The notes below the pieces were generated by a model that was not told the origin of the DNA, searched no databases, and saw only the letters and a list, made by a program, of their open reading frames with translations. A stretch of 64,000 nucleotides of DNA, taken from assembly GCF_027172205.1 (NCBI RefSeq), contig NC_070619.1, positions 3,110,001 to 3,174,000 on the forward strand. The letters run 5' to 3'. Shown piece by piece: positions 30,429 through 40,701 of the stretch. The translations under genes were made by a program, and so were the position numbers. Source of the DNA: Podarcis raffonei. Taxonomy: Eukaryota; Chordata; Lepidosauria; Squamata; Lacertidae. How positions within the stretch are numbered: the first letter of the stretch is position 1; every line of letters starts with the position of its first letter.

Positions 30429-30547
30429 ATGGCGGAGTCCGGAGGGGCCGAAGCCTTCGCCTCCGCCGAGCGGCCGCCCACGCCCAGCGTCGCCGGGGGA
30501 GGCGGAGGGAGCGGCGGAGGAGGAGGAGGAGGCGGCGGCAGCAGCAG
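30429..30547 (+). CDS. KLHL26: KLHL26 exon 1 (N-terminal leader)
   Basis: Starts GGATGGCGG at 30429 and encodes MAESGGAEAFASAERPPTPS followed by VAG and a poly-Gly/Ser tract, to an AG|GTGAGG donor (phase 2). Like the human protein it begins MAESGG and is Gly-rich, but this tract is longer. It is encoded by GGA/GGC repeats, likely slippage-prone. With exons 2 and 3 the protein is 627 residues; I recall about 615 for human KLHL26. KLHL26 is a BTB-Kelch protein, the class that acts as substrate adaptor for CUL3-RING ubiquitin ligases; its own substrates are not known to me. Confidence 0.93.
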
Positions 30548-30844
30548 GTGAGGAAAGAGGGAGGAGGAGGGAGGAGGAAGAAGAGGGGCGCCCGCTCTTG
30601 ATGCGGAAACTCCCTGCACTTGACTATTTGGTACCCGTTATTCTTGCTGCTCTGCTTTCCTCGCAGGACACCATTTATTAAGATTTTTCTTTATATTTTT
30701 TAGCGCCGTTTTTGCTATTATTGTCATGCTTAGTGCATCGGTTAGTTGTTGCTTTACTGCATTATTTGTTATTATCATAGCATTTAGCATGTTGCTGTTC
30801 TGTCATTATTCTGCGTTATTTGCTGCTATCATCATATTTAGTAT

Positions 30845-30970
30845 AGAATTGTAGAAGTGGGAGGGACCCTGAGGGTCATCTAGTTCAACCCTCTGCAATG
30901 CCCAGTGTGGGACTCGAACCCACAACCTTGGGATTAAGAGTCTCATGCTCTGCTGAGCTGTCCCAGTCTT
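30845..30970 (-). mobile_element. CR1-tailed tRNA SINE
   Basis: Minus strand: tRNA-like head CAGCTCAGCAGAGCATGAGA, B box GGGTTCGAGTCCC, then GTTGAACTAGATGACCC. Its A and B box layout is that of a tRNA-derived Pol III promoter. Confidence 0.75.
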
Positions 30971-31039
30971 TGGGGTATCGTTGTTGCTCTTTTATTTTAT
31001 CACATGCATATCGTTATTTTGCAGTATTGGTTGTTGTTG

Positions 31040-31175
31040 GTTAGAGCCTGGTGCTGGTAATGCCAGGGTTGTGGGTTCGATTCCCGTATGGGGCAGCTGC
31101 ATATTCCTGCATTACAGGGGGTTGGACTAGATGATCCTCAGGGTCCCTTCCAACGCCACGATCCTGCAATTCTGC
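31040..31175 (+). mobile_element. CR1-tailed tRNA SINE
   Basis: GTTAGAGCCTGGTGCTGGTA head, GTGGGTTCGATTCCC B box, then CTGCATTACAGGGGGTTGG and GATGATCCTCAGGGTCCC tail. It and the copy at 30845 lie about 70 bases apart in opposite orientation. Confidence 0.75.
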
Positions 31176-31640
31176 AATTTATTATATCGCTGCTATTCTG
31201 AATTTATCCTGTTACTATCGTTACTATTTTATATCACTTATCGTTATTATATTTATATCATTTTCACGGCTTTATTTTATCATATGCCTTGCATAATTAT
31301 TTTATATTGTTATCATATTGATTATATCTTTGTTAGTTTTATTTTATTCTGTTCCTATCATTGTTATTTTACATTTATTATCCTTATCATCGTATCATTG
31401 TTACTGCTTTATTCCTATCATTATTACTTTATATTATTTATTATTTTATCACAATATATTTTTGTTGTGTTGTGTTGTTGTTACTTACCGTGTCTAATTT
31501 GTGGCTGGGGCAACCCAGTCAGATGGGGCAGCATATAAATAAATTATTACTATTATTAATATTATTATTAGTGCTACTAATTCTATTTTATTTTAGTATG
31601 TTACATTTATTGTCATTTTGACCATTGTGGTTGTATCAAC
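31176..31640. other. TTAT-rich low-complexity tract
   Basis: Long interrupted (TAT/TTA) rich sequence with an L2-like tail at about 31498-31550 (GGGGCAACCCAGTCAGATGG, then ATAAATAAATTATTAC). Open frames here are low-complexity artefacts. Confidence 0.5.
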
Positions 31641-31677
31641 CACAGAATAGTAGTAGTAGTAGGTGTTGTAATTATAA

Positions 31678-31902
31678 TACATTGGTACCTCTGGATGCGA
31701 ACGGGATCCGTTCCGGAGCCCTGTTCGCATCCTGAAGCGAACGTAAGATGAGTCTGTGCGTGCGTGGGCTGCGTTTTGCCGCTTCCGCACATGCGCGTGA
31801 CGTCATTTTGACCGTCTGTGCATGCGCGAGCTGCGAAACCCGGAAGTAACGCACTCCAAAAATATTTAAGCTGAAGCGTATTCATCCTGAGGTATGACTG
31901 TA
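31678..31902. mobile_element. MITE, GTACC-terminus group
   Basis: TACATTGGTACCTCTGGATG to CCTGAGGTATGACTGTA. The interior repeats GATGCGAACG / CGTTCGC words. Same termini as 19198 and 62152, different interior. Confidence 0.65.
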
Positions 31903-31964
31903 ATAATAATAATAATAATAATAATGTATATAAACTCCCCCTTCCTAAAACACAGCCCATGAAA

Positions 31965-32112
31965 CAACATAGAGTCATATAATTGTAGGGTTGGAAGGGA
32001 TCCCTAGGGTCATCTAGTCCAACCCCCTGCCATGCAGGAATCATTTGTCCAGTGTGGGACTCGAACCCACAACCCTGAGATTCAAAGCCTCATTCTCTAC
32101 CAACTGAGCTAC
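31965..32112 (-). mobile_element. CR1-tailed tRNA SINE, near full length
   Basis: Minus strand: GGTAGCTCAGTTGGTAGAGA (A box), GTTGTGGGTTCGAGTCCC (B box), then ATTCCTGCATGGCAGGGGG and GTTGGACTAGATGACCC. This is the clearest copy of the family in the window. It shows a tRNA head joined directly to a CR1 3' end, so it should be mobilised by CR1. Confidence 0.82.
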
Positions 32113-32690
32113 CCCCCCACCCCTCGACGATTCAGCTGAAGGATTCTGACAGGTATTACAAGTAAGCTTGTTGTATGTAAATTCAAGTGCTTTGTTGAAT
32201 GGCTATGTGTATTTTGCTAAAAAATGAGCAAGCTTTCCGGTTTCACAGAGTATTTCTTCAGGCTGGATGTTGGAGGTGGAGATAGTTGTCCTCCACCATG
32301 TTGCAAAAGCCCCAGTCTCCTGCTTGAGAGACAGAACACAGGAAATGGCCTTTTATATCCCAGGTCAGATAATGAGTCTATCTCGCTCAGGGTATTGCCT
32401 GCTCTGTGTTGACCGGCAGCTGACATCAGGCAGACGCCTTCTCTGTATTCTTTCCGGCACCTGCTTAAAACATTTTATTCTAGGCTAGCCTATCTAGACA
32501 AGTAGATGATGACTTAGAGAGAGAACGCACTACCATTTGTTTTAATCATTGTTTAAATATTTTTAATACCTGCTTTTTAAAAAAAATCGACAGTGTTTAA
32601 TGTTTTCTTTTATATTGTTGTGAACTGCTTAGAGCTTCTTAGTTTTTTAAAACAAATGATCAAGTGGTATATAAGTTTTGCTTAGTAGTA

Positions 32691-32694
<4 letters not shown>

Positions 32695-32731
<37 letters not shown>

Positions 32732-33340
32732 TATTTTTATTGCACCCTGCCCATCTGACTGGGTTGTCCAGCCACACTTCCAACATATATAAAAACATAA
32801 TGAAACATTACACATTATAAGACCTCCTACTACAGGGCTGCTTTCAGATGTCTTCTAGGAGTCTGGCAGTTCTTTATGTCCTTGACATCTGATGGGAGGG
32901 TGTTCCACAAGGCGGGCGCCACTACCAAGAAGGCCCTCTGCCTGGTTCCCTGTAGCCTAACTCCTCACAGTGAAGGAACTACCAAAAGGCCCTCAGTGTC
33001 TGGGCCGGATGACGGGGTGGAGACGCTCCTTCAGGTATACAGGGCCAAGGCCGTTTAGGGCTTTAAAGGTCAGCACAACACTTGAGTTGTGCTCTGAAAA
33101 GTACTGGGAGCCAGTATAGATCCTTTACTATATAGCACAGTATAGATCCTGTGCTATATGGTCCCGGCAGCCGCTCCCAGTCACCAGTCTGGCTGCTGCA
33201 TTCTGGATTAGTTGTCGTTTCTGAGTCACCTTCAAAGGTAGCCCCGCGGAGAGTAGTCCAAGTGGGAGGATAGCTAGGGCACGTACCAGAGTAGATGGGT
33301 CTCATTCTGATCTGTGGAGCCAGGTATTTGCTCCTGAGCA
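32695..33340 (-). mobile_element. L2 LINE 3' end
   Basis: (TAA)n at about 32690-32732, then the L2 3' region reversed: CCCTGCCCATCTGACTGGG, GGAGGGTGTTCCACAAGGCG, GAAGGCCCTCTGCCTGGTTC, GGCTGCTGCATTCTGGAT. Broken frames. A longer copy than most here. Confidence 0.8.
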
Positions 33341-34019
33341 AGAGTGAAAACTTGCAGCCTCCTAACTCAGGTCAGTTGTGCTTTAGCTCTTAAGAGATCC
33401 TGAGTGTGCTGCATTCTCGATTTGTCAATTTAAAACATATTGGTGGACATTAAAAAAACCACACACCTGCCAAAGGGGAGACTCTGCAGGACTTAAGTTT
33501 TAGCCTATAGGGCTTCAAATATCCTTTCCAGATTTAAGAATCTCCTCACTCCGTGCATTTGCTCAAGAGAGGTGGTGTGCTCTTGTTTTGTACGGTGGTG
33601 AAAGATCTGAATTGTTTCAGTAACCATGGATACCGCTAATTTATCTGAAGGAGGCTGACTGTATTATATGTATATATGCTTTATAAAAAAATTCTAATTG
33701 CCATTTTAGAAGCGGAAAATGTGCCTTCTGTGCAGGCATGTAACTTGAGGCACTAAGTGAGCAGCGTTTAGTAGAATAGCATTAGGTTTTAAGTATGCGT
33801 AATGCTTCCCTCCTTTATTTTCCGGTTTGTGTGCCTGGGATAAAGTTTAAGACTACTTCTGCTGCTGCTGCTGCTGCAGTACAAATCTAGAATGATGCAT
33901 CTTGTGCTCATCAAAGCCTCTGATGGAAAAAAGTTAAGGGTCGTAGGGTAGGATTAGGATTATTTTCCACATACACACGAAATGTGCATTAAGCCAAACC
34001 ACAGTTCATTCTACCAAGC

Positions 34020-34175
34020 AGCTGGGAGAACTCAGTCAGTAGAGCTTGTGACTCTTAATCTCGGGGTCATGGGTTCAAGCACCACCTCAGGCAAAAGATT
34101 CCTGAGTTGCAGGGGGTGGGACTGGATGACCCTAGTAGTCCCTTCCAACTCTATGATTCTATAAACAATTTCCCT
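34020..34175 (+). mobile_element. CR1-tailed tRNA SINE
   Basis: AGAACTCAGTCAGTAGAGCT, GGGTCATGGGTTCAAGCACC, CAAAAGATTCCTGAGTTGCA, CTCTATGATTCTATA. Confidence 0.78.
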
Positions 34176-34944
34176 TAGTCTTCTAACTGCTTCTGCACAT
34201 CTCGAATCAAAAGGAATCAGAAAGAATAGCTTGTTCACAAACGTCATCATAGCTTTGTTGTATCATAATGGGATCATTTCAGTGCTGATCTGTCTTATGA
34301 GTTTGTTCGTTGAACTTGTTCTGTTTAGGATTTTCTGTGCCTCCTTTCAGCCACAAAGGCCCCATGGGGGAAACCCAAAACAGTAAGCAGTGCACAGTAC
34401 AGTAAAATCAATAGAATACGATTAATAACTGGGAGGGGAAAATGGACACATCACTACTGTAATACCATCCAACAGCAGCAGGGAAGAAAGAGTTGTTGTT
34501 TTTTAAAAAAATATTTTTACTAAACAATTTTAACAGAACAACCTATCAATCAAGAGTTAATTGAAATGGGGTGAGCCATTCCTCTGTAGGGGATGAAAGT
34601 TAAGATATAGTGATAAGGGGGATCTGGTCCTTTCTTTTTCTGTTTCTTCTTACTTTAGTTTATTCTCTTTACTGTATTTCCTGTAGATTGGTTTGTTTCT
34701 TTTACTGTGTTTCGAAAACTTGATTTAAAAGCCCCCCCCCCAAATTAACAGGGCATCAAATTTCATTCTGGGCGCTAGCAAGGGACATGGGGTGGCAGAG
34801 AGTGTGTGTGGGAGAACTGTGTGTCCTGCTTATTTTTTTTACTGCCCCCCGTTAGTTACCTCAAGGAAATGTGGCCCTCCCCAGAAAAAAAGAGTTCAGC
34901 GTCACTGAATTAAAACAATCCAGAAAAGTTGCTTACCATGTGCC

Positions 34945-35065
34945 TAAATCAGTGCTTCCCAAACTTGCGCTTCTCCAGCTGTTTTTGAACTACAACTTCC
35001 ATCATCCCTAGCTAGCAGGGATTATGGGAATTGTAGTTTTTAAAAAACAGCTGGAGACCCAAGTT
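34945..35065. mobile_element. Palindromic MITE (hAT-like type)
   Basis: TTCCCAAACTTG and CAAGTTTGGGAA bound an imperfect palindrome with CCAGCTGTTTTT / AAAAACAGCTGG and the ACTACAACTTCC / TTGTAGTTTT pair. This word set is frequent in reptile and bird genomes; the superfamily call is tentative. Confidence 0.65.
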
Positions 35066-35564
35066 TGGGAAACCCTGGGTACTAAATGTTCCAGAAAAGA
35101 GGAGGCCAAATGGACCTTCTAGGAGAGAAGGTTCTGGTAAGGATTACAAAAAAGCTAGCCGATGCAAGGGGTTGTGGATGTCCCAGCATATTCAGCGGGA
35201 GAGATTTGGGAACCCTGCTTCCTGCTTCCAAGCCCTAGTCCTGTGAGCTAGCCAGGGGCACCTCACCTGGACGCTGTCATAATGGCCACTTCAGCCCAGC
35301 TCAGGGGGCAGGGGGAATCCATCTGCCTCAGCTGGCAGCTGCAGTTTGCTTTCATTCTTCTCATGGCACCTAATGCTGGTGGTCCCAGAATGTTCAGGTA
35401 GGTGCCAGTCTGAGAAGTTGTGGCTGAATTGTGAAAAGACCCCTGCTTGCTCTTTGGTTGGAGCAGGCTTGGGAACCAAGCTTTACTTAGCAATCTGTTG
35501 GGATACCTGCCCTATACCAGGTCCCTCCAGCTCAAGATCATCTACACTGACTGGCAGTGGCAGT

Positions 35565-36170
35565 TCTAATAATAATAATAGTAGTAATAATAATTTATTT
35601 ATACCCCGCCCATCTGGCTGGGTTTCCTCAGCCACTCTGGGCGGCTCCCAACCGAATATTAAAAACACAGTACAGCGTTAAACGGGATGCGGGTTGCGCT
35701 GTGGGTTAAACCACAGAGCCTAGGACTTGCCAATCGGAAGGTCAGCGGTTCGAATCCCCACGACGGGGTGAGCTCCCGTTGCTCGGTCCCTGCTCCTGCC
35801 AACCTAGCAGTTCGAAAGCACCTCAAAGTGCAAGTAGATAAATAGGTTTGGCTCCAGCTGGAAGGTAAACGGCGTTTCCGTGCGCTGCTCTGGTTTGCCA
35901 GAAGCGGCTTACTCATGTTGGCCACATGACCTGGAAGCTGTACGCTGGCTCCCTCGGCCAGTAAAGAGAGATGAGCGCTGCAACTGCAGAGTCGGCCACG
36001 ACTGGACCGAATGGTCAGGGGTCCCTTTGCTTTTACCTTGCAGCATTAAACATTAAAAACTTCCCTAAACAGGGCTGCCTTCAGATGTCTTTTAAAAGTA
36101 AGATAGCTGCTTATTGCCTTGGCATCTGATGGGACGGTGTTTCACAGGCAGGCGCCACTACTTCTCCAGG
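35565..36170 (-). mobile_element. L2 LINE 3' end split by a SINE
   Basis: 35565-35683 carries (TAA)n plus the L2 tail (CCCCGCCCATCTGGCTGGG, GGGCGGCTCCCAAC). The L2 continues at 36041 with ATTAAAAACTTCCCTAAAC and AGGGCTGCCTTCAGATGTC. The gap is a Sauria SINE with duplicated CAGC(G/A)TTAAAC at its ends. Confidence 0.82.
35684..36040 (+). mobile_element. Sauria-type SINE, copy inside L2
   Basis: GGGATGCGGGTTGCGCTGTG to GGTCCCTTTGCTTTTACC. Full length. Target duplication CAGCGTTAAAC / CAGCATTAAAC. Confidence 0.88.
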
Positions 36171-36261
36171 GTTTCAGGCAGAAGTTTTTTGCCAGCTGTG
36201 CCTGGAGACACCAGCAATTGAACCAGTGACCCTCTGAGTGCAAGGCAGATGTTCAGAATAG

Positions 36262-36765
36262 ACCACTCTGTTCTGCCTTGGTCAGACCACACCTGGAGTC
36301 CTGGGCGCCACAATTTAGGAAGGATGTCGACAAGCTGGAAGTCGTGCAGAGGAGATGATCAAGAGTCTGGAAATCAAGCCTTGTAAGGAATGGTTGAAGG
36401 AGCTAGGTATGTTTAGCATGGAAAAGAGGAGACTTAAGAGGAGATAGGATAGCCATCTTCAACTACCTCAAGGGCTGTCAGATGGAAAATGGAGCTAGCT
36501 TGTTTTCTCCTGCTCCAGAGGGTAGGACCTGAACCCATGGCTTCAAGTTACAGGAGATTTCGAGTAAGCATCAGGAAAAACTTCCTGACGGTGAGAGTTG
36601 TTTGACAGTGGAATGGTCTCCCTGGGTTGCTGTGGACTTTCTTGGAGGTTTTTAAGTAGAGGTTGGATGGCCATCTGTCCTGAATGCTTTAGCTGAGATT
36701 CCTGCATTGCAGGGGGTTGGACTGGATGACCCTTGGGGCTCTCTTCCAACTCTACAATTCCAGGA
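36262..36765 (+). mobile_element. CR1 LINE 3' end (old)
   Basis: CTGCCTTGGTCAGACCACAC, TGGTTGAAGGAGCTAGGTAT, GACAGTGGAATGG, then CTGCATTGCAGGGGGTTGGA and CTCTACAATTCC. Decayed copy of the C-terminal ORF2 region plus 3' UTR. Confidence 0.8.
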
Positions 36766-36953
36766 GGGCATCATAGGCCTTGTGGGAGGGGGGATGCTGG
36801 GCTGCATGGGCCCCCTTTGGCCTGATACAGGCGTGCTGCCGAGCTCTGCTCACCTTCCTGCAGCCCTGATTGTGTCAGTTATACAGGCCAGCAGTTTGAA
36901 AGCCTCTCTCTTTGTTTCCTCTTTCCACCCATATCACCCCCTCGTCCTCGCAG

Positions 36954-37136
36954 CACGGCAGACAAGAGCAGCACTTTGAAATGCACTTTCTCCGCCCCGG
37001 GCCACAGCGCGACACTCCTGCACGGCTTGGCCTCCCTCCGGGCTCAGGCCCAGCTGCTGGATGTCATCCTCACCATCAACAACGAGGTGTTCCAGGTCCA
37101 CAAAGTTGTCCTGGCTGCCTGCAGTGACTACTTCAG
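36954..37136 (+). CDS. KLHL26: KLHL26 exon 2 (start of BTB domain)
   Basis: Acceptor CCTCGTCCTCGCAG, donor CTTCAG|GTGAGA; enters and leaves in phase 2. Encodes STADKSSTLKCTFSAPGHSA, TLLHGLASLRAQAQ, then the first part of BTB: LLDVILTINNEVFQVHKVVL and AACSDYFR. The BTB/POZ fold mediates dimerisation and, in this family, CUL3 binding. It aligns with human KLHL26 over its whole length as I recall that sequence. Confidence 0.95.
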
Positions 37137-37190
37137 GTGAGAGACCCGGAGCACCCCCTCACCTCTGCTCCAGCGTTAGGAGCTCAGATA

Positions 37191-37544
37191 GTAAAGGTAA
37201 AGGGACCCCTGACCATTAGGTCCAGTCGCGGACGACTCTGGGGTTGCGGCGCTCATCTCGCTTTATTGGCCGAGGGAGCCGGCGTACAGCTTCCGGGTCA
37301 TGGGGCCAGCATGATTAAGCCGCTTCTGGCAAACCAGAGCAGCGCATGGAAACGCCGTTTACTTTCCCGCCGGAGTGGTACCTATTTATCTGCTTGCAGC
37401 TTGACGTGCTTTCGAACTGCTAGGTTGGCAGGAGCAGGGACCAAGCAACAGGAGCTCACCCCGTCGCCAGGATTCGAACTGCCGACCTTCTGATCAGCAA
37501 GTCCTAGGCTCAGTGGTTTAACCCACAGCGCCACCCATGTCCCT
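37191..37544 (-). mobile_element. Sauria-type SINE, minus strand
   Basis: Starts just 55 bases after exon 2. Flanked by a perfect 12 bp duplication GGAGCTCAGATA (37179-37190 and 37545-37556). Full length with both box elements, probably young. Confidence 0.92.
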
Positions 37545-37604
37545 GGAGCTCAGATATGGTACCTTAAACCAAGCTTACGCTTGCCACAACGGAATGTCTC
37601 TTTC

Positions 37605-38015
37605 TTTTTATAACAATTTTATTGAAAAACAATAACACTGAAACTCGTTTATAAGAAAATACAGAACACTATTGTACAGAAAAGAGAAAGAGGAAAAAAG
37701 AGTAGACTGGAAGAATAACTGAAAAGACCCTTTATCACATTTATATTATGCATATCTTATCATTTACCCACACATTGAAAGGCAGGCTCCCCCATCTCTC
37801 ACCTGGGTGCCTACCTCTTCTCCCAATCTCCAACCCTGACTGAGATACTTAAAAAAAAACCACAAAACAATTTTATTGAAAGTTTTAAAACATATAAAAC
37901 AATAACACTGAAACTCGCATGTTAGAAAATACAAAACACAATTGTATGGAAAGGAGAAAGAAAAGGAAAAAAAAGAATAGAGAGAGAAGAACTAAAAAGA
38001 CCCTTTATCACATAT
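37605..38015. repeat. Two direct copies of an unnamed LINE-like 3' end
   Basis: 37610-37735 and 37866-38015 share CAATTTTATTGAAA, AACAATAACACTGAAACTCG, AGAAAATACA, AAGACCCTTTATCACAT. A CR1-type tail (GGGTTGGACTAGATGGCC) follows at 38026-38085. Family not named. Confidence 0.6.
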
Positions 38016-38597
38016 TGCAGCATGTTGGGGGGGTTGGACTAGATGGCCCTCCGGGTCCCTACCAGCGCTACAATTCTATGATCTCCACTTCATTGCTTGA
38101 CTGTAGCTTGCTCTTAGAACAGTTCATTTGTCCCAATATGCAAGAAGGAGAAACACACACAGTGGAAATGGAAATGGAGATGGCATTAACTATGGACTAA
38201 AGCAGAGGTTTTTAAACTGGTGTGTGAGCTCCATTTAGGTGGCCTGTGGAAAGGCTACAGCACAGTCAACTATCTCTGTACTCAGCCCTGCACTTACTTT
38301 CCTTGATGTGGTGATGGAGGACTAAGGTGCCCAGAAAAGGGGTCCATGAATCGTGCAGCACAGAAGCACAGGACGTGTGTCTGTTGCTGCTCATGAGTCA
38401 GCTGTCTTGATGGAGAGGTGGTCAGTTGCCGGAAATCTCCACATTGGCGCAGTTGGACCTGTGACTAGCTCCCGGGGAATTTCAAAAACTGTTCTTCCAC
38501 CAGAGGAGGCAGACTGTCTTCTCTGGAAACAGTGCAGGAAACCGTCCCTGTTGGTGTTAGGTGAAGGGGGGGAGGGAGGGAGACTATCTCTTCTTAG

Positions 38598-38952
38598 TAA
38601 AGGTAAAAGGACCCCTGACCATTAGGTCCAGTCGTGGCCGACTCTGGGGTTGCGGCGCTCATCTCGCTTTATTGGCCAAGGCAGCCGGCGTACAGCTTCC
38701 GGGTCATGTGGCCAGCATGACCAAGCCGCTTCTGGTGAACCAGAGCAGCGCACGGAAATGCCGTTTACCTTCCCGCCGGAGCAGTACCTATTTATCTACT
38801 TGCACTTTGACGTGCTTTCAAACTGCTAGGTGGGCAGGAGCAGGGACCGAGCAACGGGAGCTCAGCCCATCATGGGGATTCGAACCGCCGACCTTCTGAT
38901 CGGCAAGTCCTAGGCTCTGTGGTTTAACCCACAGCGCCACCCGCGTCCCACC
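38598..38952 (-). mobile_element. Sauria-type SINE, minus strand
   Basis: Flanked by TCTCTTCTTAG at 38587-38597 and 38953-38963 (11 bp duplication). Full length. Confidence 0.9.
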
Positions 38953-39239
38953 TCTCTTCTTAGAACGGCCCCTAAATCTGTGGTATGCAGGGCATCTGTT
39001 TTGCATGCGGAAGGTCCCAGGGACAGCCTGCAGGCAGGGCTGCGAGAGGCTCCTGCTTGCAACAGCGGAGAGCGCCTGCCAATCAGTGTGAACACTACTG
39101 AGCTACATGGGCCAATAATCCAACTCCGTGTCAGGCAGCTTCCAGTGTCCCTGAGAAGGCAGCTGGAGCCCATGTGGAGCCGCTGTGTGGCCAGGGATTG
39201 CCAGGGATGATGGGAGTTGTAGTCCTACAACATCTGGAA

Positions 39240-39370
39240 GGAAAACCTACATGCAGGACCCGAGTGCAAAAACACTCTCCTCACCCCAATCGCCAGCAAC
39301 TGCTATTCTGAAACATTACTGTCTCCGACTGTGGAGACAGAGCACAGCCATCCCAGCTAGTAGCCATTGA
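39240..39370 (-). mobile_element. CR1-like fragment
   Basis: GACTGTGGAGACAGAGCACA and CATCCCAGCTAGTAGCCATT resemble the region of the CR1 subfamily also seen at 56040-56260 and 59640-59930. Short. Confidence 0.4.
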
Positions 39371-39399
39371 AATTAGGCCCTGTGATTTCAGCAGGTTTA

Positions 39400-39748
39400 A
39401 GGTAAAGGGACCCCTGACCATTAGGTCCAGTCGTGACCGACTCTGGGGTTGCGGCGCTCATCTCGCTTTATTGGCCAAGGGAGCCGGCGTACAGCTTCCG
39501 GGTCATGTGGCCAGCATGACTAAGCCGCTTCTGGCGAACCAGAGCAGCGCACGGAAACGCCGTTTACCTTCCCGCCGGAGCGGTACCTATTTATCTACTT
39601 GCACTTTGAGGTGCTTTCGAACTGCTAGGTTGACAGGAGCAGGGACCGAGCAACGGGAGCTCACCCCGTCGTGGGGATTCGAACCGCCGACCTTCTGATC
39701 GGCAAGTCCTAGGCTCTGTGGTTTAACCCACAGTGCCACCTGCATCCC
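39400..39748 (-). mobile_element. Sauria-type SINE, minus strand
   Basis: Flanked by TTTCAGCAGGTTTA and TTTCAACAGGTTTA (14 bp, one mismatch). Full length, close to consensus. Confidence 0.9.
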
Positions 39749-39849
39749 TTTCAACAGGTTTACTCTGTAATTAAAACTGAATTGAACACCACCCTGTTTT
39801 TCTAATCCCCTTTTAAGAACTGAATTGGCACCGACTAAGATGGCAGGCA

Positions 39850-40212
39850 TGGGACACGGGTGGCGCTGTGGGTAAAAGCCTCAGCGCCTAGGGCTTGCTG
39901 ATCGAAAGGTCGGCGGTTCGAATCCCTGCGGCGGGGTGCGCTCCCGTTGCTCGGTCCCAGCGCCTGCCAACCTAGCAGTTCGAAAGCACTCCCGGGTGCA
40001 AGTAGATAAATAGGGACCGCTTACTAGCGGGAAGGTAAACGGTGTTTCCGTGTGCTGCGCTGGCTCGCCAGATGCAGCTTTGTCACGCTGGCCACATGAC
40101 CCGGAAGTGTCTCCGGACAGCGCTGGCCCCCTGGCCTCTTGAGTGAGATGGGCGCACAACCCCAGAGTCTGTCAAGACTGGCCCGTACGGGCAGGGGTAC
40201 CTTTACCTTTTT
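39850..40212 (+). mobile_element. Sauria-type SINE, divergent subfamily
   Basis: Same architecture but many shared-looking differences: AAAGCCTCAGCGCCTAGGG, AAGCACTCCCGGGTGCAAGT, CCGGAAGTGTCTCCGGACAG, GACTGGCCCGTACGGGCAGG. Flanked by AAGATGGCAGGCA / AAGATGGCTGGCA (13 bp). It lies only 101 bases from the minus-strand copy at 39400-39748. Confidence 0.88.
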
Positions 40213-40554
40213 AAGATGGCTGGCAAAATAAAGTGCTCCACGGAACACATCTTCACAGAGGTGTGGCGATGGACGTGAGTTTAGATGGCTTTTAAAAAGG
40301 GGGCTTGGAGAGTTTCGTGGAAGAGGAGCAAAGAGGCACCCATGATTAGCTGTGATATTTAGGAGCGTTACCAGGAACGTTTTGGCCCAGCCTCTGCGGA
40401 GGGCTGCTGGCATTCTGTAAACTTCCTGGAGGCCCCTGATTCTCTGCAGTGGCAGGCTGTGGGTTCCATAGGGTTGTGCGGCTGCCGCAGTGGGAACTGT
40501 AGTTCAGAGGGCACCAGGCTGGGGAAGGCTGAATCAGAACTATCTTGACTTTCA

Positions 40555-40648
40555 GAAAGCACCTGAAGGGAAGTTTTTAATGTTTGCTGTTTTATTGTGT
40601 TTTCAGTATTTTGCTGGGAGCATCCCAGAGTGGTGGGGCAGCCCAGCA

Positions 40649-40700
<52 letters not shown>
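40555..40700 (+). mobile_element. L2 LINE 3' end with (ATT)n
   Basis: GAAAGCACCTGAAGGGAAGT, TTGCTGGGAGCATCCCAGAG, GGGGCAGCCCAGCAT and a long (ATT)n at about 40650-40700. Confidence 0.75.

Positions 40701-40701
<1 letters not shown>

Larger units (their letters stand above)
30548..36953 (+). other. KLHL26: KLHL26 intron 1
   Basis: Donor AG|GTGAGG, acceptor CCTCGCAG. Holds SINEs, a MITE, L2 and CR1 copies, and an insertion of a Sauria SINE into an L2 (listed separately). A (CTG)n run of six units lies at about 33858-33877. About 35200-35560 is free of obvious repeats and could hold conserved non-coding sequence; that cannot be judged without alignment. Confidence 0.9.

Noticed and set aside
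37191-40212. CRISPR-like array of regularly repeated units
   Set aside because: The repeats are ~350 bp SINEs in mixed orientations with individual target duplications, in a vertebrate genome.
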